Of a stretch of 64,000 nt of DNA, positions 43,901-56,543 are shown in pieces. The notes below the pieces were generated by a model. It worked only from the letters and a program-made list of their open reading frames with translations. It was not told where the DNA came from and made no database searches. Origin of the DNA: Adiantum capillus-veneris (lineage: Eukaryota; Streptophyta; Polypodiopsida; Polypodiales; Pteridaceae). The DNA is taken from NCBI GenBank assembly GCA_014529385.2, contig CM043950.1, forward strand, positions 72,568,435-72,632,434. The letters are read 5' to 3'. A program made the translations under genes and the position numbers. How positions within the stretch are numbered: position 1 is the stretch's first letter; each line of letters starts with the position of its first letter.

Positions 43901-45487
43901 GAATGGCCAAGTGTTGGATTTTGAATGCACTCACCCTCCACGACTTGGTTAAAATGGCCCCATGGAAGTTCTACCTATGTCACACACTTTATTTGAAACT
44001 GGAAGGTGGTGGATATAGGAGACACCAACAATTGGATCCAATTTTCAAGTCATGGCGATAATGGTCAAGTGTTGGATCTTTGATGCACCTACTTTCCAAA
44101 TCTTAGTCCAAATGGCCAAGTGGTGGATCTAAGGTCTACGCATACCACAAACTTTGTGTGAAATTATAAGTCTTATGATGTCCATGTGTTGAATGCATTT
44201 AACTTTAATACATGGTTACTAAATAGCCACGTGGTGGATCTAAATTTCACCTACCTTCAAAACTTGGTTAAAATGGACAGGTGTTGGATCTAAGGTCTAC
44301 ATATTGCACACACTTTGTTTAAAATGGAAAGCTACTGGATATAGGAGAAACCAACGAGTGCATCCACCTTGCAAGACCTGGTTAGAATTATCAAGTGATG
44401 GATTCTGGATACACATACCTTCAAGAATTGTCTAGAATGGCTAAGTGGTGGATATAAGGTGTACCTTTCTCACACACTTTGTTAAAATTTATGAATTTGA
44501 GAATTGAGGAGACACCAACCATCGTACTCACCTTCCAAAACTTGGCTAAAATGGCCAAGTGTTGGATCTTGGATGCACTCAGATCTAGGAGACACCAACA
44601 ATTGGATCCACATTTCAAGCCTTGGTTATAATGGTCGAGTGGTGGATATTTGATGCACCTACTTTCCTCATCTTAGTCTGAATGGCCAAGTGGTGGATCT
44701 AGGATCTACTCATCCCACATATTTTTTGTAAAATTACAAGTGTTATGATGGCCAAGTGTTGAATGGACCTATCTTTAAGACATGGTTATAATGGCCAAGT
44801 GGTGGATCTACAGTCTAAACCCACCTACCAATACTTGGTTAGAATGGACAAATGGTGGATCTATGGTCTATCTATCCTATAAACACTATTTAAAATCTAT
44901 AGATGGTGGATGTAGGAGAAAAAAACCATTGCATCCACCTTGCAAGATTTGGTTAAAATGGCCAAGTGGTGTACTTGAATTGCATCCACCTTCAAGACTT
45001 GGTTAGAATGTCCAGGTGGTGGATCTAAGGTCTATATATTGCACACACTCTGTTTAAAGTGGGAAGTTGGTGGATATAGGAGAAAACCATCCATTGCATC
45101 CACCTTACAAGGCCTAGTTAGGATGGCCAATTCATGGATCTTGGATGAACCCAGCTTCAAGAATAAGCTAGATTTTGAATGGCTAAGTAGTGGATCTAAG
45201 GTCTATCTTTCTCACACACTTTGTTGAAAGTTGTAAATTGGAGGATTTAGGAGATACCAATCATTGCACCCACCTTCCAAAACTTAGCTAGAATGGCAAA
45301 ATGTTGGACCTTGGATGCACTCACCCTCCAAGACATGGTTAGAATGGACCAGTGGGAATCTAAGGTCTACCAATTTTATGCACTTTATTTGAAATTGCAA
45401 GGTGGTGAATCTAGGAGACCCCAACAATTGGATCCACATTTCAAGCCTTGGTTAGAATGTCCGAGTGGTGGAAATTTGATGTATCTC
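40985..45487. repeat. satellite array: ~165-bp monomers in ~820-bp five-monomer higher-order repeats
   Basis: The phrase TTAGAATGGCCAAGTGGTGGATCT recurs about 50 times with alternating gaps of ~50 and ~112-116 bp, so a monomer is ~165 bp made of a long and a short subunit each ending in that phrase. A distinctive subunit (GTGTAAAATTA..AGT.TTATGATGGCCAAGTGTTGAATG) recurs at about 41755, 42517, 43337, 44152 and 44722. Spacings are ~762, ~820, ~815 and ~570 bp, consistent with five, five, five and about three and a half monomers; the 762 copy lacks one ~52-bp subunit. Monomers of different type alternate in fixed order. No gene is present; short frames in it are chance. Flanks are unrelated to the array. 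Confidence 0.88.
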
Positions 45488-45699
45488 TTGGGGTAAAGCC
45501 CCATGTGATCAGTTAGGCTAGGTGTCTGTCCACTATGAAGACATCCAATCAAGTTAGCATAAGGTTGACTTATGACAAGTTGACAACCACTGTCATAAGT
45601 GTTCTTTGTAGAACTTGCAAGACAAGGTGTGTTGGCCAAATGTGCAAATTTCAGACCAAAATTTTGAATAGTATCTGCAATAAACTTTGGTTTTCAAAG

Positions 45700-46716
45700 G
45701 AATACCTTTTGTGAGGTTCCTTTGAATCTGAATTCCAAGACACAATGTGTTCTTCATCATATTGACGTTTCCAACAATCATCTTCAGTATGCACTTTTTT
45801 TGTTGCAGTAAGAACAATACTTATTAGGAAATTTGAGACGAGTGAAAATATTAACATGATGGCTACCTATGCGGTTTTCTCGTTGAAATGGATGCCTTTA
45901 AGTATTAAAAAACTCGTTCCCTCTGTTGTGACTCAATATCCTCTTTTGAAATCATAGTTGTATCATAATCATCATTACATAGTTCTTGAACTTGAGAGTA
46001 TTCAAGACATGCAGGCTTGGCCAAAATCGAGACCATATTTATTAGAAAGAATGGTAACAATAGTATCATAAGAAGAGTCCTTCATTGTGTCAAGGAGAAG
46101 TGTAATCAGTCGTTTTTGTGGAACAAAATTGTCGGTAGTAGTAAGTCTATTAATAATGGATTTGAAAGACTCAATATGTCCCGTCATGGCAGTACCAACC
46201 TTAAGCAAACCTCTCAAATAAAGTTGTTCTCTAAAAGAGTTCTTGTGAAAGTTTGCAATGAGGTACTTCCATACGTCGTGGGAAGTAGGCAATTCATACA
46301 CATCAAGAAAAAGAGAATCTATAAGAACAGAAAGAATATATCGATGAGGTTATTTATCCTATCGTTGCATGACAGTCTTCAAATATAGGTGCTTTAGTGA
46401 TAGGCGCATTGTCATGATCGGTATCAACAGGCTGAGAACAACATACACAATTTCCAAGGACAATATCAGAGAATTCATCGCCTTTTAGAATTAACAACAT
46501 CTTTGTTATCCAACCAAGAAATCCTTGGCCTTGGAAAGGAGGAACATAACATTGGCCAAAAGGAAAACCGTTGACGAGAATAGTCATATCTATATCTAGT
46601 TGTGAGAACACGTATAAGATAAGATCGCAAAATTTGCAAACCATACATATATGGTGAAGGTTGTAATTGGGGATTAGAGAAATATGATGAATTTGTTCTA
46701 CCAATAATAAACGCAA
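45700..46716 (-). pseudogene. Ty1/copia gag remnant
   Basis: Minus-strand blocks follow copia gag order. An N-terminal segment (LVNGFPFGQCYVPPFQGQGFLGWITKMLLI) lies at about 46610-46490. The UBN2/gag-polypeptide core (VWKYLIANFHKNSFREQLYLRGLL, HIESFKSIINRL, LLLDTMKDSSYDTIV) lies at 46301-46002. A CCHC knuckle near 45810-45765 is split by one frameshift (CSYCNKK / HTEDDCW). Gag forms the particle that packages element RNA. Stops and frameshifts separate the blocks. No pol follows toward lower coordinates, where the satellite begins, so the element is truncated. Confidence 0.7.
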
Positions 46717-46729
46717 GAAGGATGCTCAA

Positions 46730-49700
46730 TAAACGTCCAAAGGTGTGAGGGACATCACCCCAAAAAGCAAAGAAATGAAGACGTTAATAATAAAAGAGTC
46801 CTCAAAATAGAGTGACGTGAGACTCAAGATTGACGGCCGCAAAATGAAAAGCAAAAACACTAAATTTGCTCAAAAATATTGACACCAAATTTAGAAAAAT
46901 GATTGCGGACACTTCATAAAGACACACGGGGGCAAAACCTGCATCGAGCTTGATTGAAGTAAAGATAGCGTAAATTTCTGATGCTGCAAACTCCAGTTGA
47001 TGCAAACCTCGGACTCAAATCAAAGAGGTCAAGGAGATGAACAAGTTTTGAATGAATTTTTTTCGTTTCTCCAAATTTTGAGCACAAGACCCCTGAAAAT
47101 TGAGACGAAGTTGAGGGTGTCAAAACACAAATCAACAAGAAAACGCAATCAACCATTTAATAAATCAATTGGCAATAAACTCCACAAAAAACACTAATCG
47201 TATTCTTCTTAACACGAAACAACCACAATTAACAAGAATCAATCCTCAAAAAATAAAATTGTAGCAATTCTTGATCTTACATGTGAATCGCATACACACA
47301 CTATGTTTTTTCACCATGAATTGAATCATCGTGTGATCATCACCTCTCTCATATCATGTTGAGATGTAGAGAGAAAGAGAGAGAGACAAGACAAGAGACA
47401 CACTATGTACACTCCCAAAGACTGATTCATATTATCGAGGACAAGATACAAACATATAGGTGAGACCAAGTTGAATAGAGTAATCCATATATAGCTCCAA
47501 CGGACATTACTCAAACTCATGATAAAGTCCCTTATATGAAAGTTATTGATAGTCTATTTGAAACCAACTCATTACTGATTATGTATCATGATAAACATTG
47601 TGAATTGTGACAGTATTACCATGTTATGCAATGAAAAATTTATTTCATACATAAATCTGTTACTAGAGTTATATCCATTGAGTTTCACAAGATTTTTTGA
47701 GCTAGCATAATAATGCTCTATTTCAAAGTTCATGTATCATGTTAAACATAATGAACAATGAGAGGTGGCCTATGTTGGCAGCCGGTGTGAGGCTTTAGGA
47801 CAGCGGGGCAGTAACCAACGGACATGTGGAGGTGGGGATAATCACTAGTCGGTCCCGGACCACAGTCCCGGACCAATCGGACCCAAAATTTGAATGCAAT
47901 GGCTTTTATCACTTCCTTCAAATCCACCCCATGGGCGGCTTCTCGTGTGTGAGCACCTCTTTTGGTGGCCTTTGGTTAACTTTGCATGGGTTCCCACCAA
48001 AGTGGCGCCGTCCTTGGACTTAGTTAGAGCTCAAACACAAAGTGGCCATTGAATGCATACACACACACACACACATACACATATAAATTGAAGTTCTATA
48101 GTGGAGATTCCAAAGTGTAATTTTGACTAAGAAAAACTTAATTTGGGGTATTACTTCTTGATACCTTACTCAAATTTGGCATGCATAGTCTCAAATGAGA
48201 GCTCTCAGGGCGGCTCCTTGCTTGCTCACTTTCACTTGATCTGCTCTCTCCTTGCTTGACTTGAGTAGGGGGTGCACTAGCGATGTCGCTAGTGCCCCTT
48301 GAATTTATTTTTTGTTTTTTTTTTCCCCCTCTAGCTCTTACTCCACCTTTGCAACCCCATTGTCCAACCCGACTTTGTCCACCGTTTGACCATCTTCCTC
48401 GATTGCCCTTGTCTGGCCCTTTGATTGGCTTTCCTTGAATTCTCCCTCTCTAGTGCCCCTCGGGGCTCATCTCTTATCCATCTCAACTCACATCATCCTT
48501 CCGCTCACCCCGAGGCACTAGTTTGGGGGGGGGGGGGGGGGGGGGGTCTACTCTCTTTCCTTTAAAAAATGCGGGCCTTGTGAGGCCGCGGGACCAACTC
48601 CTAACAGAGATTTCACGTTGTGAAGGATTTGGGGATGGCCTCTATAACACTTCCATTTTTAGAGCATATATGAGGAAAAGTAAATTAGGTATCACATGCG
48701 GATAATATCAGATATCCACACACAAATTCACTCACCCTTGCACACACAAAAAACCGCCTACACTCGACTAGCTTGCCTTTACAGTGCCATAGCCTCAACT
48801 ATGATCAATTGCACTCAAGGAAGAAGAAAACCCACTAAATTTGAAAAAAAAGGCCAAAAAAAAGAAGAAAATTATTTACATTTTTTTCCATAAACACCAT
48901 GCCCTCACACCATGTCAGCAACCCTTGCATATGCAAGATGGGGCTCTATAGTCACTCCCAACCATTCACACAAACCCATAAAAAACCAAGCTCAAACCAT
49001 GCAATTTATGATTTATACAAACTCTCATGATGTTTAGCCGAAAAAACTCATAAAAAACCATGGAAAACTTGTCGAAACACCCTCCCATTCACAATGCTAA
49101 CAAAGGGCTTCCATTGCCAAGCTTGAGTAGCAGCACACGCATACAAGAGAGCTTCCCTTCATGCAGCTTCTATCACCAAAAAGAGAGAAGAGGGGTGAAA
49201 TTGCAGAGGTAACCACCCATGTTCATGGACTTGAGGAGAGACACACTCTCCAATCAAGGCTCCAAGCCCTCTTACACACACATGGGCACCTCCACTACAC
49301 AACCCCCATGCACTGCAGATTGTAGTAACTGATGCTTTCTTCTTGATAGCTGAAAACCCCAACTCACTCACGACCCCAAACTGATAAAAAATAAATTTTT
49401 ATTTTTATTTTTAAAGAACTTATTCTTTCTTTGAAGTCACAACAATTTTATGTACAAAAACATCAAAACTATGTACCCCGCACAACTCGCGTGCATGCGG
49501 AGAGGCAGTTGGCACACACCACCCTTGTACACTTTGTGCAAGAATAATTTATTTACATGCAAGTTTCCAAACAGCATTTAAAAAAATCTCTGAAATTCTT
49601 TGACATGACCCGTAGCATTCCGCCATCACAACATCATTATTGACAAAGTTGGCGCCTGGCTTGTGCCATTGTTGTCATCATCGTGAGCTCGCTAAAACAA

Positions 49701-49980
49701 CAACGATGTTTCCCACTTGGCTGCCTGCCTTGTGTGCAACAATGCCCAATTGAGCTACTTGTAGTGATGTTCAAATGTCTCCATGTCCATGTGGGAAAGG
49801 TCTCCCCCTCTCTCCTTCACTCGATGTTATGCATCGTGCTCATGCTTGGATTATATACACTACCATCATGCTTCCATAATTTGCATATGGGTCCATTGTT
49901 ATTCCATGTGGCATGCCCAGAGTTTTTGATTCTCACAAATCTCTAAAAACTCCTCATGAAACCTCTTAGAATACCAATCC
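46730..49980. other. intergenic, no gene recognised
   Basis: Possibly includes the leader or LTR of the copia remnant: on the minus strand GAGCTATATATGG near 47490 resembles a TATA box upstream of it. A CA microsatellite is near 48058-48080 and 22 G at 48525-48546. No gene is supported. Confidence 0.35.
48525..48546. repeat. poly(G) tract, 22 G
   Basis: An uninterrupted run of 22 G, the same length as the tract at 2575. Confidence 0.9.
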
Positions 49981-50000
49981 CCCCCCTCCTGTTTCAAAAC

Positions 50001-52260
50001 CTACTGGGAGACCCACTCTGAGTCTTCGACGGGGTAAATGAAACCTACCTGTAGCAAATTACTTACCTCTTTGAGCAATGCTTCTTGTTGAATTACCCCA
50101 AGCCTTCTGCAATTTTGCACTATGGGCTTACTTCCTTCCTTGAGTCTTATGCGGTGTTGTACCACTTTGATGCCTGTGATCTTGTCATAACCATCACTGA
50201 ACAATGTGGTGATTCTACCTAGCATAGAAACATATTCTTTCCTCTCTTCACCAGTTAACTCACTAGAGAGCATCCAATGTAGCTTACTTGTATCCACCAA
50301 GGGTTGCATACCTGATGGTCCATCTTGGTTTGCCGGTGGTGTTTCAAATTGTGTCAATCTTTTTGGGTCTTTGAGGATGACCCCCATCACTTCGATGCTA
50401 CTGTCGCTCTCTTCAATTGTTGTTGTCTCTTCTCCTGAGGTGGTCAAAGAGTCATTGTGAAATCATCTTTTAATGCCTCCAAGATCATGTTGTCTTGCAT
50501 CCTAGTCTTCATGTTGCATCCCTTTAGCATCCTGCATTTGAATCATTCCAGTACTCCAGTCTTGCTTAGCTTCCATAGCCATGAGCCAGGGTCTTCCAAG
50601 AATGATAGGGTAGACCTCCTCTTTGTGTGGCATGACAAAAATGTCTACCTCCACTTCTGTGTTGAACGCCTTCACTTTGACTGCATTCACTATGCCTACG
50701 CACTTTACTCTGACGTTATTTTCCATCTTAGCTCGGCAGGGTTCCGGCTTACTTACTTCTAGGCCTAGATAGTGCATCATTTTCTCACTCATGATGTATA
50801 TCTGTGTGCCACCGTCTATGTAGAAATTTGAGTTACGTTGCTCCTTGATGTGGGAATCCATGGTTGGTAGGATGTCGTCAAGATTCCTCCTAGCGATAGC
50901 CCCAGCTATCCTTGGTCTTGATTTTCTTGTACTTACCATCTTCATCCATTGTCTCCTCATCCCTGGTGCAAGATGGAGTAATTGGGACCAAGTTATCTTT
51001 GGAACCTGCATCAATACATCTTGAACTAGGTCGTATGGTTTAGCATACTCACCTAGTGAAAAATCCAAAATGCTGATCTTCCGTTGAGGCTTAGATGACT
51101 GCTTGCTAGAATCGCCTTTTCCTTTTATCTTCTCCTCCCTTTGAGAGGCTTCTTAGTGCTTGGCACGCTTCACTCTCATGGAATCTACTTATTCTATCTA
51201 TCCTTTTCCTTTGTTCTTATCTCGGACCAGCTCTTCTACCTTTTCATTTAGCTTCCAAGCTAATGGCACTCACTGCTTGGTTTCCAACAGGAGGTGGAGG
51301 TAGCGGTGGAATGAGAGGTTGTGGTGGTGGTGGTGGTTGACGGGTGGTTGAAGGATTTGGACTGGTGGAATTGGCCGTGGTTGCCTGGATGGTGGTGGTC
51401 TTGCCCTTGGTAGGGAGATTTGATTTTGTCTTCCTTCTCTATTAGAGTTCTGCCTTCTCGGATGTGGGCACTAGTACATGCCATGGACGTCTTCCCTGCA
51501 ATTGTAGCAGTTGTATTCTTGGTTTTTCCTTCAATGTCCTCTCCCTTTATTTGGATTTTGATAGGTGCATGCCCTTGTTGCACCAAATGCACAGATAAAC
51601 TTTCAAGCTGAGTAGTGATGAGACTCAACAGGTCTTGTTGCTCTTTTGATGCCTCTTGTGGTTGGGTTCTATGAGCGGCTGTTGCAGTCAGTGGGGTTAG
51701 TCGGAATGAGCTTGATTCACCTGACTCATTGAATCTTGCCTGCATGTGCAACTTCTTGTCTTTAAGGCGGGCTACTTCCAATGCCAACTCATATGTTGCA
51801 GGGAATCTCCCCTTTACCTTTTCTTTAAGCGGTGACCATAGGCAAGCAATGAAACAGTCCTTCTCCTAAATATTAGGCACTCCTTCACCTTCCTCTAGTG
51901 AGGCAACCCATCGCTCCCACAAATCCACAAAATTGGATTTGTAAGTGGCATACTCTAGCAGGCCTCCCTCCTTTTACTCTGTCAGCTGCTGCCATAACTT
52001 TTCTGAGGTTGTGCCTCCACCAAACCTCTTCACAAAGGCAGCACGTAGTACATCCATGCATTCTTGGTAGCTTGGGACAAGCATTGTACCAAGACTTGGC
52101 CTCTACGTTCATAAGTAGAGGAAAACTTCATAGCCGTGAGGCATCATCATCCTTGTTGGAAACCACACAAGCGATGTCAATTTCATCTAGAAAATTGGTG
52201 GTGACGTCTTCTCCATTCTTTCCACTGAATGTGGGAAAAGAGACACTTGCCATGGTAGTA
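50001..52260 (-). pseudogene. Ty3/gypsy gag-protease-RT remnant, truncated in RT
   Basis: In minus-strand order: a gag N-terminus (MASVSFPTFSGKNGEDV near 52250, then LLMNVEAKSWYNACP), a proline/threonine-rich gag C-part (51787-51260), and a retropepsin segment (51068-50502; FYIDGGTQIYIMSEKMMHYLGLE, then IILGRPWLMA). Last is the segment leading into RT (50447-50001; QHRIRLKEGSKPIVQNCRRLG, LLQVGFIYPVEDSEWVS). Homology ends right after EWVS, before the RT fingers. The DGG aspartate motif and ILGRPW are normal for plant gypsy proteases. Frames are broken between gag and protease. The copy is inactive. Confidence 0.85.
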
Positions 52261-52280
52261 ACTCCGTGAACATGAAATTA

Positions 52281-52298
52281 CAAACTCTTTATATACAT

Positions 52299-52332
<34 letters not shown>

Positions 52333-52340
52333 AAATATTT
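52281..52340. repeat. (TA)n-(GA)n microsatellite
   Basis: TATATATA from about 52297 to 52323 followed by GAGAGAGA, just before the gag start of the neighbouring remnant on the minus strand. Confidence 0.85.
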
Positions 52341-52724
52341 TTTTAAATCACAAATGACTCAGCAGCACATAGCGGCTTTCTTACAGGGTTGGGTGGATGG
52401 ATTTGAAACATGAGCTAAGAGGGTCACAAAGCTAGAACAGAATAAAGATGATTACATCAAAAGAGTGGTAGTAATCAAGAAGGGGTAAGATGATGGGACG
52501 TGGAGATCTCACAATTTTATCAAGCATTTCGGCTCCAAAGAGGAAAACAATATTTTGCTGGTAGAATATCTTCCTATCAATATTACTTTTATATGCATGT
52601 GTTGCAAGAAACGAAAAGGAAAGACTTCTGGCCTATTGTTATTATCTATGTTGGGTGTAGAGAACTGATTACTTAGAGTTGCACACCTTAAGTGTTGACA
52701 AGGTGACACCTTCACCACATGCCT

Positions 52725-53300
52725 CTACCTCTTGTTGAATTCCACCCAATCCTCCACATTAGGTTCAAAACAGATAGGGCGAGCAAAGTCTACCTCAATC
52801 GGCTTTCCATTTTCCATGTGGAGGTGACGCTTGGATAGTAGCACTTCACTTGAACTCTCTAGGCCTAGGGAGAGCGTAGGCCCACTTGCGTCCATCAAAG
52901 TCTTTAAGCTTTGTTTCTTGTACTTTGTGGTTGACGTAGTTGACGACTCTTCTCCGACCATTAGAGAGAAAACACTTGGTGTTACACAAAACTTGACTCA
53001 CGTTCTTTCTTCACCTCTTCTATCGGCACTCATTGACAGAATGCTTTGGTTGACGACAACGAAAACATTTTGTAGCCCTCCCACTTGATGCTCTTGATTT
53101 GTGATTAGCACGAGCAAAGCACGATAGGGAGCTTACCTCTTGGATATTGATGACACTACAGCCTGGCAGTAGCTCTTCAATGAAGGCGGTCAATGTTTCT
53201 TCAATCTCCTCCTCCTCCATTCTCCAGTTGGAGAATTCTTGCAGCCATTAATCCATGGTTGACGATGTGTGTTTTTTTCAGCATTGTAAACTAGAGGTTT
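52725..53300 (-). pseudogene. gag-like remnant with CCHC zinc knuckle next to an LTR
   Basis: The minus frame 53220-53020 encodes FIEELLPGCSVINIQEV and ends with CFRCRQPKHSVNEC, a perfect CX2CX4HX4C knuckle. Frame 52961-52725 follows with PIEVDFARPICFEPNVEDW. It begins just after the primer-binding site of the adjacent LTR copy, the normal gag position. The protein is too short for a full gag, and I cannot place the second frame in a family. Confidence 0.55.
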
Positions 53301-53311
53301 TCGAGAATCCG

Positions 53312-53329
53312 TCCTCAGTGGGGGCACCA
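53312..53329 (-). other. primer-binding site of the minus-strand gypsy element
   Basis: Minus strand reads TGGTGCCCCCACTGAGGA two bases after the LTR end ...CGTCA. TGG start and position fit a PBS; I cannot name the tRNA from sequence alone. Confidence 0.6.
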
Positions 53330-53331
53330 AA

Positions 53332-53478
53332 TGACGAGCGCAAAGCACAACACGGACCCCTACGGCCTCAAACACCAGGAGCCCATGCACGCCGAGCTTG
53401 CCATGGTGAAATAAACAGGGGGAACCACCTAGCTTTGAGGGCTAGAATGCACAACAGTGAATTGAAATAGCACAAACA

Positions 53479-53527
<49 letters not shown>

Positions 53528-53649
53528 GAGAGAGAGAGAGAGCAAGAAATAGGTGATGAAAAACCCTTGAGATATGAGGGAAAACTAATTCAATGCAATA
53601 TTTACAAAAACCTTATCTTTGGTGAGATGGCAACTATGCTGATAGAAAG

Positions 53650-53683
<34 letters not shown>

Positions 53684-54600
53684 ATAGAGAGAGAGAGTGA
53701 ACATACAGTGCGTTCTCTAGAGGTGACTCGTAGGCACATAGATTTCTACTCTCGTGAGTGTGTGGCAACCCTTGGAGTCAAGGTGTGGACATGGCTTCTT
53801 CCTCATACTAAGTCCCAAAATGTTGCACTAAAGTCCCCTCTCTCTTGATGCAAGTGTTGCTAGTCTCCTTACCAAAATGCTACCAGATACTCACCTCCCC
53901 GATAGTGACCTCTCACTGCCCTTTTATAGGTGAAGACTGCATTAGGTTAGGATAATCCAATTAGGTAAGGGCTTTAATTAGACAAAACAAGGAGTTGGGT
54001 CCCAAATGGTTCACCCTCGCTTTGTCTTAGGAGAATTTTAAAAATGATATCTCCTAGGCGGGCCTTTGTGACCATAGAGAGAGGTGGCAATCTACAATGG
54101 TTTTTTATACACAATTTTGGCTTGAAACTAGAAAATAATAATACCCTACGGATGTTATTGTGGAGATGTGTTGTGGACTAGGTGCTGCAAAATGGCGAGC
54201 CTCACTGGTGCATCGGTGTAGTGCATTGGCCAATTTCGGGGCCAGACGGGACATGCCTTCGGCGTAACTTCTTGATTTGATGTCGCTACGGCATGATCTG
54301 GACATCCTTTTTCTTTTAGCGATGGCGTCGATCTTTGTCTTGCTTTTTTTCTTCCTCGTATGTGCGTACGGTGTGTGTGTGTTCCGTTGAATGTATGTGT
54401 GCGTATGGTGTGTGTGTGTTCCGTTGAATGTATGTGTGCATGCGCATGCTGTGTACTTGTGTGTGTACTGTGCCTATGCTCGTGAGTGCGTAAATGCATG
54501 AATGCATGTTACTATGTGAGTGACAAGATGCTTGTGAGTGTGGATGCGTATGTATATGGATTGTGTGTGGGTGTGTAAGTGTGTGTGTGTGTGTGATAAT
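53332..54600 (-). repeat. gypsy LTR copy A (5' LTR), upstream limit uncertain
   Basis: The minus-strand LTR end ...CGTCA is at 53332. It is homologous to 60803 onward through the leader-like CTAGCC.CTCAAAGCTAGG segment, a compound CA/TA/GA microsatellite (53481-53540) and the promoter region; the match is clear to about 54350. Because PBS and gag follow, it is a 5' LTR. GT-rich DNA at 54365-54600 may be its U3. Confidence 0.65.
53921..53928 (-). promoter_or_regulatory. LTR TATA box, copy A
   Basis: Minus strand CACCTATAAAAGGG; the same box is kept at 61379-61386 in the related LTR, each followed downstream by GAGGTCACTATCGG. Confidence 0.7.
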
Positions 54601-54609
54601 GGTGGTAAG

Positions 54610-56350
54610 GGTGTGGCGTGGGAACGAGAGAGATATTATTGTAGTCTTCTTTTTTTTGTGCTGGCTGCTTACGTTGTCTAGGGATATGTGTTCACTACGT
54701 GAGCCGGGCAGGCGCCGGGCCTCTGGCTGTGGGAGGTGTGAAAGAGAGTGAATAAAAACAACAGATGCAACTGAATCTGGAAATCACCGTAATCATCAAT
54801 TAATTGATTAGCGCTTGAGTACAACTTAATCCTTAGCTAAGGTAGGCTGTTAACAACACCGTCACTTGGATCATCTGCTAACTAGGAGCTTAAGCTCCCG
54901 TTTACAAGATTAACCGGGCCGTTAACGACACCGGACTTAACAAAATGCTTAATCAACTTCGGACTGATGTTGGTGATAGAAATTTTATTATGTCGCTTTA
55001 TCAGCTTCGAATACCTTGCGGATTCTGCAAGCTTCAATTCAGTTCACCGCCTCGATCATCAAGCCTCAATTCACTCCATTAATTGGCATTCTCGTGCTCT
55101 TGACCTCTTGCTTCTTTAGGTTGAGTCACTTGCTTATGCACAAGAGAGGAATAGCCGTATCCTGCTTCAAATATTCCCTTGCCGGCTTGCTCAAGCTTTG
55201 AGAGCTTCTTGGTCAAGCTCCTTGCCCAAGGACTCTCGCCCATGCTCTCCAATGAATTCCCTTACTTTTCTTGGCTTGCTTAAGCTCTATTGCTTCCCAC
55301 TGGCTTCGAGAACTAGCGAGAGAGAGAGAGATTTTCTATAGAAGGAGCTTGCCCCTTCCTTTCCTTTGCTTTCCTTGCTGACCACAAGCCGAGAGCACCT
55401 CTTTGATTGCCTCAAGCTCTTCTCGCTAGCAATGACCTTCTTATTTTCTCTTCCTCGCTTCTGAAGATCCTACATGCCCTCTCGTGATCATGGCCGAGAG
55501 AGAGAGTGGCTTTTCTTGTTTGCTAGTAGCCAAGGATGAGAGCAAGATAGAGGGAGATTCACTTCCTTTCCTTCCTCGCTTCTCCAGCTCTCTTGCCCCC
55601 CCTGAGCTCTCCAGACTAGCTCGCACTTCCCTCCTCAAATCCCTTCATGCAAAAAGCCCAAGGCTATTAATAGCTTGCCCCCTCCCTTAGCAACGACGGT
55701 GCCGTCATTGCTAGGGAGGCATAAACCCCCCCCTCCCCCTACTGACGTGGCAACCCAGATCCTGACCTGTGCCAAATCCACTGTAGCTGGGACCGAATTG
55801 CTGTGAGTGGAGCTCCTAAGAAGTTTTTGTTACTGCTACGAGCTCGTCCGAGCCTTCTGCAGCCCGGCGCAAGCCTCCATTCATCTCCCTTATTTTTGTT
55901 TTCGCTGCCAGTAGCCTCGCCGTTCTCTTCTTCTCTTGGCTTCACACTTCATTAACACATAGGGTGGCCATAGTGAATCACCTTGGGCGGGCAGCCGGCT
56001 TGCCTTCTTGGGCAGCCACTTGGGTTTAATTTGGGTACCCTAACTCTCACACTCTCCATACTCTCCCTCTCTCTCCCTCGTTCACCCACACCCTCACCCA
56101 ATCATTCTCTCCCTCTCGTTGACTTTCCATCACTCTCTCTCTTTTCTCCTTGGCAGCCATGAGGCCGGCGGCGGATAGTAGCTCTCTCTCTTTCTCTCCT
56201 GTATTCTCTCAGACCCCATCTCCCACAGCCCACACACACACACACCCCTTCTCTCCCTCAACCGCATGCCCCCCCTCGCCCGCTACCTCTCTCTCTTCTC
56301 GACCCCGTTGACCCCCCCTCTCGTTCCTGTCCGCCATGTAGCACGAACCA

Positions 56351-56410
<60 letters not shown>

Positions 56411-56479
56411 ATAGCACACCCATACACACCCACACTTCCCCATTACTCACCCACGCACCCCCCATTGTCACCAAGTTCC

Positions 56480-56543
<64 letters not shown>

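Noticed and set aside
40985-45487. CRISPR-like repeat array
   Set aside because: The regularly recurring phrase is part of a tandem satellite with diverged, related spacers in a plant genome; spacers are not unique.
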